A DNA stretch of 34,234 nucleotides. Source: a virus. Position 1 is the first letter of the stretch, and every line of letters starts with the position of its first letter. Position numbers and translations under genes: made by a program. Below the pieces are notes generated by a model, which searched no databases, had not been told where the DNA came from, and saw nothing but the letters and a program-made list of their open reading frames with translations. The stretch is taken from the IMG/VR virus record IMGVR_UViG_3300025889_000462, positions 1 through 34,234 of that record. One strand, written 5' to 3'. Shown here in pieces: positions 6,165 to 11,417 of this stretch.

Positions 6165-6519
6165 TCTTGCTCTTTAAACCTTTTTTTATTAACGTCAAGA
6201 TTTTAGGATTGTCACGGAATATTTGACATAACTGATTGCTTAAAATGTTCACCACATTCTCCTCTATCTTGTCGTCCTCAAGAGCAGCTCCATCATCTTT
6301 CAAGCCACCATACCACACAGCAGCGTGTACTATTTCATGTAAAAGTGTATTGGCTAACGCAGTATCAGATTGGTCATCTGCTAATGTAATCATAGCATCT
6401 TTGGACTCAAACATTCCAAAGTTTTCATCTTTGAATTTAGCATCGCTGGAAACAACCAACGACACATCTTCAAAACTAATCTTTATCTTCTTCGGTAGTG
6501 ATTTTAATAGTTCCGACAT
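6079..6519 (-). CDS. Zinc metallopeptidase-like protein (HExxH)
   Basis: 146 residues. LLHEIVHAA (59-67) provides the zinc-binding HExxH motif (His61, Glu62, His65); a Glu at about 86-87 (KIEENVVN) could be the third ligand. The arrangement resembles SprT-like or ImmA-like phage peptidases, but the exact family is not certain. The C-terminal Ser/Lys-rich tail (from about residue 115) overlaps the nuclease gene. The ATG at 6519 has no clear SD and lies 53 nt beyond the small terminase gene. Possible roles, all inferred, are processing a virion protein or degrading a host factor. Confidence 0.8.
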   Translation of the reverse strand: MSELLKSLPKKIKISFEDVSLVVSSDAKFKDENFGMFESKDAMITLADDQSDTALANTLLHEIVHAAVWYGGLKDDGAALEDDKIEENVVNILSNQLCQIFRDNPKILTLIKKGLKSKNGSKNSRSSVVATPQKMLEKFTFHKNRK

Positions 6520-6572
6520 TTGTGCTTATATTGCCACCATGTACTCTATGAAACTCTGTCCAAAAATTATCT

Positions 6573-7079
6573 TCAGTCCACTTGCTCAATTTCGATCGTT
6601 TTCGCATTGTGACCGTCGATTTTTTTCGAGAGCTCTTCAAGTTTTTTCTCGAGTTCATCGCGACTCATCCCTTCCATTCCTGTTACGGTTATTTGTTTTT
6701 GATCTACAAATAGATTTGCTATTTGCCCAGAGCGATACTCAGCATTAATCGCAGCAGCGAATTGTTCTTTCTTCATTGCCGCATTTGCCATGTATTCGAA
6801 TCTTTTATGACGTCTTAATTTATCAGAATATTTTTTTTCTTCTTGTTCTTTCAATTTGTCTATCAACATACAAACATGAGGACTAATTTTACGATTAGTA
6901 AGTCTGGAACCGATAGCAGCAGCAGTTGTATCAGTCATTTCTTTGTCCTTATCTCCAAAAACTTCCTTGACGATTGCAGTCTTTGACATCGTTCCCCAAT
7001 TTTCAATATACATCTTCACAAACATTTCTTGTTTGGGAGTTACATCATCAATCGTTAATAAGTGTCTTGCTTTAGGCAT
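6573..7079 (-). CDS. terS: Terminase small subunit-like protein
   Basis: 168 residues. The N-terminal part (LTIDDVTPKQEMFVKMYIEN, residues 7-26) is the PKQ..FV..Y pattern that opens phage small terminases, followed by a helical DNA-binding region with SRLTNRKISPHV. A long central helix and a C-terminal oligomerisation-like coiled coil (SRDELEKKLEELSKKID) follow. The small subunit recognises the packaging site and recruits the large subunit. The frame is open to 7115, but the ATG at 7079 overlaps the previous stop in a TAATG junction and is chosen. The large subunit gene is about 4 kb downstream rather than adjacent. Confidence 0.82.
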   Translation of the reverse strand: MPKARHLLTIDDVTPKQEMFVKMYIENWGTMSKTAIVKEVFGDKDKEMTDTTAAAIGSRLTNRKISPHVCMLIDKLKEQEEKKYSDKLRRHKRFEYMANAAMKKEQFAAAINAEYRSGQIANLFVDQKQITVTGMEGMSRDELEKKLEELSKKIDGHNAKTIEIEQVD

Positions 7080-7351
7080 TATACTAAGCCACCATACTTG
7101 TATTTCTTTTTCCAACCAACAAAAATTTCTGGCTTGCTAAAACCTTTCCAACTTTCAGATCCTCCTGGAAAATCTACTTTGCCCATATCAAAAGATTTAC
7201 CAATGTCGAAAGATATTTCACTACCACCCTCCGTTGTATAAGTTGCACCTATTTTACCATGCGCAGATTTAGCATCCACATCAACTCCTTTTGCAGGTTT
7301 AGATGAAATTGTACGACCTTGTGCGGAAATGTTCAATTTAGCTTTGCCCAT
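7079..7351 (-). CDS. Hypothetical Gly/Ser-rich protein upstream of terS
   Basis: 90 residues of unknown function. The sequence is Gly- and Ser-rich with alternating strand-like segments (FDIGKSFDMGKVDF) and ends in KYGGLV, a C-terminal pattern that, as I recall, is frequent in proteins near marine podovirus terminases. The ATG at 7351 has AAGGAAAATT directly upstream. It opens the leftward operon containing the terminase small subunit, peptidase and nuclease. Its promoter should lie in the 7360-7440 region, where a pseudo-palindrome at 7387-7400 could be an operator; no clean -35/-10 pair was found. Confidence 0.75.
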   Translation of the reverse strand: MGKAKLNISAQGRTISSKPAKGVDVDAKSAHGKIGATYTTEGGSEISFDIGKSFDMGKVDFPGGSESWKGFSKPEIFVGWKKKYKYGGLV

Positions 7352-7380
7352 AATTTTCCTTATATAGATTTTTACAACAA

Positions 7381-7535
7381 CTATATACTACTCAAGTAGT
7401 TTTCAAAAGCCGATCCCAGAAGAAGTGTATAGAGGTACGTTATTAGTGTACCTAGGTACATTAGCAGGTACATGTAAAAAAGTACTTAAGTAGTTGATAT
7501 TATTATATTATTCGTTAGAGGTACGTTAGGTACAC
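7381..7535. promoter_or_regulatory. Cluster of GTAC-centred palindromes and repeated operator-like sites
   Basis: Seven GTAC tetramers occur between 7435 and 7533. They include the 14-nt palindrome TGTACCTAGGTACA (7447-7460), TACATGTA (7469-7476) and AAGTACTT (7480-7487). TAGAGGTACGTTA is repeated exactly at 7430-7442 and 7516-7528. The pseudo-palindrome ACTACTTGAGTAGT (minus strand, 7387-7400) recurs as ACTACTTAAGTACT (7481-7494). A T-rich tract follows at 7540-7568. This looks like a regulator-binding region or replication origin. Confidence 0.5.
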
Positions 7536-7598
7536 TATATTCTGGTTTGTTTTTATTTTTTTTATTTCTGTCGTAATAATCTATATAGGAGAAAAAAT

Positions 7599-7627
7599 TT
7601 GACAATTCCGTAGCACTTTGATAAACA
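7599..7627 (+). promoter_or_regulatory. Rightward sigma70-like promoter for candidate small RNA
   Basis: Consensus -35 TTGACA (7599-7604), 17-nt spacer, and -10 TAAACA (7622-7627) preceded by TG at the extended -10 position. The predicted start, near 7634, coincides with the first base of an inverted repeat. Confidence 0.5.
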
Positions 7628-7633
7628 AGTCTT

Positions 7634-7733
7634 GGCAATCGAAATCCTTTTTTGTTTTCATAATCGATTGCCTCTTTCCTTTCAACAAATGGAGATTATT
7701 ATGACATGGATTCGGAGGCTAAGCCTCCATTTT
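7634..7733 (+). ncRNA. Candidate rightward small RNA (about 100 nt)
   Basis: It lies downstream of the promoter at 7599-7627. The first nine bases GGCAATCGA (7634-7642) pair perfectly with TCGATTGCC (7664-7672) around a 21-nt T-rich loop, and the 3' end is the GC-rich hairpin GGAGGCTAAGCCTCC (7714-7728) followed by ATTTTG. A GGAGA then ATG at 7691-7703 could start a 23-codon leader ORF running through the terminator hairpin, so an attenuator is an alternative. No known RNA family is recognised. Confidence 0.4.
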
Positions 7734-7745
7734 GTGTCTAACCCC

Positions 7746-7774
7746 TTGACGAATACCATATCTAGTACTATATA
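7746..7774 (+). promoter_or_regulatory. Strong rightward sigma70-like promoter
   Basis: -35 TTGACG (7746-7751), 17-nt spacer, -10 TATATA (7769-7774). The start would be near 7781. The first nine bases, TTGACGAAT, are shared with the leftward promoters at 5481-5509 and 20401-20429. No protein gene lies downstream on this strand before a terminator. Confidence 0.7.
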
Positions 7775-7780
7775 GGATAT

Positions 7781-7859
7781 TGTTTAGTTTAATCGACAAG
7801 AAGTCGATACTCTTTGTTAGAGTGAAAATAGCTCCTAGCCCCCTAGGGGCTATTTTTTT
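7781..7859 (+). ncRNA. Candidate rightward three-hairpin small RNA (about 78 nt)
   Basis: Between the promoter at 7746-7774 and a strong terminator, the transcript would fold into three consecutive hairpins: ATCGAC/GTCGAT (7792-7808, loop AAGAA), ACTCT/AGAGT (7809-7823, loop TTGTT) and the terminator stem (7825-7856). There is no SD or credible ORF. It is antiparallel to all nearby genes and its 3' end overlaps the end of the 7850-8278 gene by a few bases. No known RNA family is recognised; a regulatory RNA is inferred. Confidence 0.6.
7825..7859 (+). terminator. Strong intrinsic terminator, probably bidirectional
   Basis: A 14-bp stem (AAAATAGCTCCTAG with CTAGGGGCTATTTT, one G-U pair) closes a CCCC loop, and T7853-T7859 form the rightward U-tract. 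Read leftward, the same stem ends in ATTTTC and overlaps the TAG stop of the 7850-8278 gene, so it may stop transcription from both sides. Confidence 0.8.
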
Positions 7860-8278
7860 AACTCCTCTATCTTGCTCTTTACCCATTTAATTCTGGCCAT
7901 GATCCGTGATCGTTGTTCCTTGGTTAAAGTACCTCTATACACCCTATAACATGCCCTGTATTCGAGCCATAAACGCTGTATACGCGTAAACTTCACTGAC
8001 CCCTGGTCACGGAGCCATTGATACCTATCTTTGACAAATTCTGGGTCTATTTCGGCATAATAACAAACCTGCTCAAAATCCTTAGATTTACCTAACAACC
8101 ACGTATGAGCTTCCTTTTTCCTGTAAGCATCAATCTTGTTCAACGAATCACTAGAAACATCCTCAAATGCCACCACAATAACCGCTCGCCACAATCTCAC
8201 CTCGCTCGGCACCTTCTCCTCGAGAAGATGCTTCGCAAGGTTAATGCCCATAAGTTTTAATAAGTTTAACGAGTACAT
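7850..8278 (-). CDS. Conserved hypothetical phage protein
   Basis: 142 residues. The pattern LWRAVIVVAFED, then AHTWLLG, then DFEQVCYYAEIDPEFVKDR (about residues 29-87) is shared by a conserved phage protein of unknown function that I recall from various phages (WRAVxxxAxxDA, AxxWL, DFxxVCxxAGxDPxxV). The C-terminal third is basic and helical. Two starts are possible: ATG 8278, or ATG 8251, which overlaps the previous stop by only 11 nt; neither has a good SD. The stop lies in the terminator stem at 7825-7859. Confidence 0.82.
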   Translation of the reverse strand: MYSLNLLKLMGINLAKHLLEEKVPSEVRLWRAVIVVAFEDVSSDSLNKIDAYRKKEAHTWLLGKSKDFEQVCYYAEIDPEFVKDRYQWLRDQGSVKFTRIQRLWLEYRACYRVYRGTLTKEQRSRIMARIKWVKSKIEELKK

Positions 8279-8447
8279 CTCTGTAATACCGGATAATTTT
8301 AGGATTCATTTTTTTCTCCAAGGTAAATTCATAGTCTTGGAATACCGTATCAATAAAATCATTGCGTTCCATCGCAGATAATTGCTTGATATCTTTCTGA
8401 TTAACGGAAGGTAGGTCTTTTATAAATTCGTCAAAATCATCATCCAT
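8241..8447 (-). CDS. Small acidic hypothetical protein
   Basis: 68 residues. The N-terminus is very acidic (MDDDFDEFIKDL), followed by a helical body with MERNDFIDTVFQDYEF. No family is recognised. It has no clear SD; the 3' arm of an inverted repeat (8452-8459) lies immediately upstream of the ATG and may influence translation. It precedes the 7850-8278 gene with a short overlap. Confidence 0.7.
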   Translation of the reverse strand: MDDDFDEFIKDLPSVNQKDIKQLSAMERNDFIDTVFQDYEFTLEKKMNPKIIRYYRDVLVKLIKTYGH

Positions 8448-8451
8448 AAGC

Positions 8452-8506
8452 TATGTCAGCAACATTCAGAAGACATGGATATATAAGGGAGAAAGCTACT
8501 GACATA
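8452..8506 (-). repeat. Inverted repeat TATGTCAG/CTGACATA in an intercistronic gap
   Basis: Perfect 8-nt arms (8452-8459 and 8499-8506) enclose 39 nt. In the leftward transcript the structure would lie between the stop at 8509 and the ATG at 8447. It has no U-tract; RNA processing or translational control are possibilities. Confidence 0.4.
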
Positions 8507-8508
8507 AT

Positions 8509-8745
8509 TTATTTGACAATATGTAAGCCTAAACGACTTCTTTTCATTTTCCGACCCTCATTCCAAGAGTCTTCAAATAAATCAATCATTTGACCCATCC
8601 CAGCACCAAAATCATTACCCATATGTAATTGGAACATTACCGTAGTAATCTCCTCATACTTTTTTTTATCAGGACACATCTGTGCAAGTTCTGTCAACAC
8701 ATCTTGCAATTTAGAAGTTACCTGTACTTGGGTCTTCTCAGCCAC
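8509..8745 (-). CDS. Small hypothetical protein (GTG start)
   Basis: 78 residues of unknown function. Predicted mostly helical, with CPDKKKYEEI and a Gly/Met-rich segment (MGNDFGAGMGQMIDLF, about residues 42-57), ending in a basic tail. The start is GTG at 8745, supported by AAAGGA seven to eight bases upstream. It is the first gene after the promoter at 8849-8878, with about 100 nt of leader containing a hairpin. Confidence 0.72.
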   Translation of the reverse strand: MAEKTQVQVTSKLQDVLTELAQMCPDKKKYEEITTVMFQLHMGNDFGAGMGQMIDLFEDSWNEGRKMKRSRLGLHIVK

Positions 8746-8803
8746 AAATTTCCTTTGGTTAAAAGTTAAATTTAATAGTTAAGATTAGTGATTCGTGGGA
8801 CAT

Positions 8804-8823
8804 AAGCTGATTTGCCTCAGCTT
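8804..8823 (-). terminator. Hairpin in the leader between operon end and GTG gene
   Basis: Arms AAGCTGA (8804-8810) and TCAGCTT (8817-8823) with a six-base loop. It lies downstream of the 8858 stop and of the promoter at 8849-8878, so it could be a terminator/attenuator for the ParB-side operon or a leader structure. Weak T-run only. Confidence 0.35.
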
Positions 8824-8848
8824 TTCATCGGGTGCTTAGGATGATTTG

Positions 8849-8878
8849 TTTATACTACTATTTAGAGGACTGTGTCAA
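8849..8878 (-). promoter_or_regulatory. Leftward sigma70-like promoter inside the end of a small gene
   Basis: On the minus strand: consensus -35 TTGACA (8878-8873), 18-nt spacer, -10 TATAAA (8854-8849). It overlaps the last codons of the 55-aa gene and would transcribe the GTG-start gene at 8745 and the genes beyond. Confidence 0.55.
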
Positions 8879-9025
8879 ATCTTTTTCTTTAATCATTTTA
8901 CTATTTCCATATTCATCTTTTTGAATAACCCATAGATCGTTACCATCAAAATAATAACCATCAATACTAAATCTTGTTTTTCCTCTTACCTTACCGTATC
9001 TTGCTACTGTTGTTCTTGCTCTCAT
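8858..9025 (-). CDS. 55-aa hypothetical protein
   Basis: The frame begins MRARTTVARYGKVRGK, continues with a strand-rich middle (RFSIDGYYFDGNDLWVIQ) and ends in a charged tail. It resembles a small basic N-terminus on a beta-hairpin fold; no family is recognised. The ATG at 9025 has a consensus SD (GGAGG, 5 nt away) and overlaps the stop of the 33-aa membrane gene (ATGA). Strong translation signals and tight packing make it credible despite its size. Confidence 0.7.
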   Translation of the reverse strand: MRARTTVARYGKVRGKTRFSIDGYYFDGNDLWVIQKDEYGNSKMIKEKDLTQSSK

Positions 9026-9123
9026 TTGTTCCTCCAATAATTAAATAAATACCAAAGTAAAAAGGCAGTTCCTCCTACATAAACTGCCTCCATACCTAAA
9101 AAGAATAATTCTCTTTCACTCAC
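9022..9123 (-). CDS. 33-aa single-span membrane microprotein
   Basis: GTG start at 9123 overlaps the TGA stop of the upstream RHH-like gene (GTGA), and its own TGA overlaps the next ATG (ATGA). The product has a short polar N-terminus (SERELFFLGMEA) and one predicted membrane helix (YVGGTAFLLWYLFNYW), ending RNK. There is no SD; expression would rely on translational coupling. Membrane microproteins of this sort can be holins, holin modulators or host-interaction peptides; which one cannot be told. Confidence 0.5.
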   Translation of the reverse strand: MSERELFFLGMEAVYVGGTAFLLWYLFNYWRNK

Positions 9124-9332
9124 TTTTGTTTCAGTTTAAAGCCTTGGGCAAGTAAATCTGACCAAACTTTATCTGGAGCCTTATTCTTTTTCTTAGCTAA
9201 CGTAGTCACCATTTCATGTACTAATTTTGAAATCATAGCACCTGGTTTTCGGTAGCCGTGTTTACACAACGCTTGCAGCACATAATAACTTTCCTTATCT
9301 ACTGCAACCGACTTCCATTTCTCGATGTTCAT
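9120..9332 (-). CDS. Ribbon-helix-helix-like DNA-binding protein
   Basis: 70 residues. The N-terminus WKSVAVDKESYYVLQAL has the RHH layout of a beta-strand followed by a helix starting at DKES. The turn RKPGAMISKLVHEMV then matches the second helix of Arc/MetJ-type repressors. A Lys-rich segment and short tail follow. Such proteins bind operators as dimers, so this is the best candidate in the window for binding the repeated promoter motifs. It lies 2 nt after the ParB-like gene and has no strong SD, suggesting coupled translation. Fold-level assignment only. Confidence 0.65.
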   Translation of the reverse strand: MNIEKWKSVAVDKESYYVLQALCKHGYRKPGAMISKLVHEMVTTLAKKKNKAPDKVWSDLLAQGFKLKQK

Positions 9333-9334
9333 GG

Positions 9335-10180
9335 TTATTTTTTCTTTCTGTTGTATTGATTATATCCTGCAGCACGTCTTGCAAGTTCCTTTTCAGTCAC
9401 CTCTACGTACCCTCGATCTTCTACCCATCGTTGGAATTTAATCGGTTTATGTCTTCCTTTCAATTGGAAATTATAAACCTGTTCAAACACCTTAATCATC
9501 GTAGTTCGATCGGATGCATTAAGAATTTTACCCCCATTCGTTTTAATGGCATGTAAAAATCTTGCAAACTCAAAATCAGGATGTTTGTAGAAAATTAAAA
9601 ACACATTTAGGAAAGTTCGTTGCTTAGCAACTTTACCTAACACTCCTACAAGTTTTTGGAAATCCTCCCCAAAACGTTGCGCCCAACCAAAATCCGTAAC
9701 TTTATATTTACCGGATTTAAAATCAGCGGACAAAGTACTATCACGATTGACTCGTCTAGCACCTGCTACAATCGCAACTTCAAGTCCTAATTCATACTTC
9801 GTTGTTAAATGTTTTAACAATTGGTAATCCTTTTGATTTGCGTGTGGACGATCATGCCAAAAATTTAAGTAACCTTCTAACGTCCAATTTTTTCTATCGG
9901 AATTTAATCTAGTTACATCTAGGTCGTTACCGTTATCGACAATATAAAATCGAACCGGTCTTCCTAATTGTTTACAGGCAAGAATACGATGCTGTCCGTC
10001 GAGTACTTTATAACTAGAAGTGACTCGAATGGGATCATCTAAATGACGTTCTTCCATTTTTTCTGCAAGCTTCTCAGCCCAATTTTCATTTACGACACGA
10101 TTTCCTTTTACATTTTTAAAAAGATCGTAGTCCGTTGTTTCAAAGACTTTGCCTTTGATTTCTTTTACTGCATTACTCAT
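9335..10180 (-). CDS. ParB/sulfiredoxin-like domain protein
   Basis: 281 residues. The N-terminal domain (about 15-90) has the ParB-like order: NVKGNRVVNENWAEKLAEKM, then PIRVTSSYKVLDGQHRILA, with the diagnostic DGQHR at residues 61-65, followed by FYIVDNG. In phages this fold occurs in DNA-binding, CTP-binding or nuclease proteins. The C-terminal part (about 100-281) is helical and basic with no recognised domain. The frame is open to 10192, but the ATG at 10180 has a consensus SD (GGAGG, 5 nt away). It precedes the RHH-like gene, recalling partition-type gene pairs, though no ParA was seen. Confidence 0.82.
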   Translation of the reverse strand: MSNAVKEIKGKVFETTDYDLFKNVKGNRVVNENWAEKLAEKMEERHLDDPIRVTSSYKVLDGQHRILACKQLGRPVRFYIVDNGNDLDVTRLNSDRKNWTLEGYLNFWHDRPHANQKDYQLLKHLTTKYELGLEVAIVAGARRVNRDSTLSADFKSGKYKVTDFGWAQRFGEDFQKLVGVLGKVAKQRTFLNVFLIFYKHPDFEFARFLHAIKTNGGKILNASDRTTMIKVFEQVYNFQLKGRHKPIKFQRWVEDRGYVEVTEKELARRAAGYNQYNRKKK

Positions 10181-10194
10181 GTTTACCTCCATTG

Positions 10195-10311
10195 TTAGTG
10201 TTTAGTTAATGCAAAATAAATTACTCCTAGTAATACCAGGAATAGTTTAGGCGGAATGATTACAATTAATAATGCAATCAGTCCGATAAAAAAACGATCG
10301 ATGATAGCCAT
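10195..10311 (-). CDS. 38-aa membrane microprotein
   Basis: The ATG at 10311 overlaps the stop of the previous gene (TAATG). The product is almost entirely hydrophobic: DRFFIGLIALLIVIIPPKLF followed by LVLLGVIYFALTKH, that is one long or two short membrane helices around a PP kink. No SD is visible, so coupling to the upstream gene is likely. It could be a holin-like or membrane-tethering peptide; function unknown. Confidence 0.55.
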   Translation of the reverse strand: MAIIDRFFIGLIALLIVIIPPKLFLVLLGVIYFALTKH

Positions 10312-10595
10312 TAGTTCGGCCTCGCAATCGCTTCTTGTTTGTCGCGCTGCTCTTGTCGGCAGTGCAACTCATCCATGATTAGTTGTTCGGCAAAGCCTTC
10401 ACTAATCGGGGATATCCTGTCTTCATTAATAATGACTTCAAGATTTGTTAATCGTAATTTTGCATCAATCCATGTGGGATCGCTTGCATCAATCGGATTA
10501 CCTCGATAGTCAAATTCATGAAGTTTGGATAAGATGTTATCTACTTCAGCAACCATCATACGAAAAGCTTCTGAAAGAGATTTTGTTTTTACCAT
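10311..10595 (-). CDS. Hypothetical helical protein, first gene of leftward operon
   Basis: 94 residues, no family recognised. The N-terminal half is a long amphipathic helix (SEAFRMMVAEVDNILSKLHE), followed by a charged region and a Gln/Arg-rich C-terminus. The frame is open to 10631, but the predicted transcription start of the promoter at 10621-10648 is near 10614, so ATG 10595 (or 10613, almost leaderless) is more plausible. The SD before 10595 is weak (AGAAG). It heads the operon that includes the 38-aa membrane peptide, ParB-like and RHH-like genes. Confidence 0.65.
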   Translation of the reverse strand: MVKTKSLSEAFRMMVAEVDNILSKLHEFDYRGNPIDASDPTWIDAKLRLTNLEVIINEDRISPISEGFAEQLIMDELHCRQEQRDKQEAIARPN

Positions 10596-10620
10596 GCTTC
10601 TGTTTTTTATCATGTGATTA

Positions 10621-10648
10621 TATATAAACATATCCCAATTAATTGCAA
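10621..10648 (-). promoter_or_regulatory. Leftward sigma70-like promoter with TTGGGATA motif
   Basis: On the minus strand: -35 TTGCAA (10648-10643), a 16-nt spacer containing TTAATTGGGATATG, and -10 TATATA (10626-10621). The spacer matches those at 3216-3231 and 4035-4050 with few changes. It is divergent from the rightward gene at 10685. Confidence 0.65.
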
Positions 10649-10684
10649 GTGATATTTTTAAAAAAATTCGTGTTATGATTCTAT

Positions 10685-10918
10685 ATGTTAGAATTATTTG
10701 CAGTTTATGGAATGTTATGTGTTTTTGATCCTAATGCTGAATCAGGGCGAAATTGTATGAATTTCTGGGAAGATCCTATTGTGCACCACACAAAAGAAAA
10801 ATGTATAGAAAAATCAAGAGAAATGGGCCAAAACATTGAGGAAAAGTTCGCAAAAGAAGGCTTGCAAATACAAGAATTAACCATATGGTGTGTTCCTACA
10901 AAACATCAAAAATCATAA
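10685..10918 (+). CDS. Small Cys-containing hypothetical protein
   Basis: 77 residues. The hydrophobic N-terminus (MLELFAVYGMLCVF) could be a short membrane anchor or weak signal sequence. It is followed by Cys24, Cys39 and a C-terminal IWCVPTK. The spacing of cysteines around a KEKCIEKSREMGQNI helix is a pattern I recall from small phage proteins of unknown function. No SD is present; a -10-like TATGAT (10674-10679) ends only 5 nt before the ATG, so a leaderless transcript is possible. It is the first gene of a short rightward group surrounded by leftward genes. Confidence 0.7.
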   Translation: MLELFAVYGMLCVFDPNAESGRNCMNFWEDPIVHHTKEKCIEKSREMGQNIEEKFAKEGLQIQELTIWCVPTKHQKS

Positions 10919-10958
10919 AGTATTGATTTTACGTGAAAAACTATGTTAAGATATTCCC

Positions 10959-11189
10959 ATGACAGCTTATAGGTTTCAGGCTCGATACTTAGGAAAATAT
11001 TTTTCTGAAGTTGTGCATGCACCTACTGCTGAAGATGCTGGATTAGGATTTGCAAAATTAATTGCAGATGGAAAAATCCAAGCAAAACCGGAGGGGGTTT
11101 ATACACCAAATCGCCTCTATGTAACATATGAGGAAATAGATGAGCAAAGCACATCAAATCCTGGCCAAGAAGATAAGCTTGGAAAGTAA
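10959..11189 (+). CDS. Small hypothetical protein
   Basis: 76 residues, no family recognised. The start MTAYRFQARYLGKYFSEVV followed by APTAEDAGLGFAKLIADGKI resembles the strand-then-AEDA-helix layout of small phage proteins. The C-terminal tail is polar. No SD precedes the ATG; TAAGAT lies 6-12 nt upstream, so this gene may also be leaderless with its own promoter. The last 50 nt overlap the next gene. Confidence 0.65.
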   Translation: MTAYRFQARYLGKYFSEVVHAPTAEDAGLGFAKLIADGKIQAKPEGVYTPNRLYVTYEEIDEQSTSNPGQEDKLGK

Positions 11190-11352
11190 ATGGAACCAAT
11201 TATTTTTAGAAAATAATGGGTGCACCGTTGAAATGAATCAGATCCAAAATCAGATTAGAAACTGTAGAAGAGAATTGATTGAAATTAGCAATCAATTTCA
11301 TGGATACAATGATTTTGTAAAAAGATCTGACGAATTAAGTTACGCTTCTTAA
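11140..11352 (+). CDS. Small coiled-coil hypothetical protein
   Basis: 70 residues, largely one amphipathic helix (KISLESKWNQLFLENNGC, then MNQIQNQIRNCRRELIEI), suggesting a coiled-coil dimer. No family is recognised. The ATG at 11140 is preceded by GAGGAAATAG, a good SD, unlike the two genes before it. It overlaps the upstream gene by 50 nt in another frame, so translation is likely coupled. Confidence 0.65.
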   Translation: MSKAHQILAKKISLESKWNQLFLENNGCTVEMNQIQNQIRNCRRELIEISNQFHGYNDFVKRSDELSYAS

Positions 11353-11399
11353 GTAGGAAGTAACATTTCTGTTTTTCAATTTTTTGATTAGGATACCTA

Positions 11400-11417
11400 T
11401 CGCTTTATTTAAAGCGA
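11400..11417 (+). terminator. Weak hairpin between convergent genes
   Basis: TCGCTTT (11400-11406) pairs with AAAGCGA (11411-11417) across a four-base loop. It lies 48 nt beyond the rightward stop and overlaps the final codons of the leftward 51-aa gene. Short A/T runs flank it on both sides, so weak bidirectional termination is plausible. Confidence 0.4.

Noticed and set aside
6476-6658. Leftward 60-codon frame (WTEDNFWTEFHRVHGG) spanning the terS/peptidase junction
   Set aside because: Lies almost entirely over the ends of two stronger genes in other frames, has no SD, and only 53 nt of it are otherwise unoccupied. A short 43-codon version from 6607 remains just possible.
7381-7535. Possible CRISPR-like repeat array
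   Set aside because: The repeats are short palindromes at irregular distances without uniform spacers; operator or origin sites are a better explanation.
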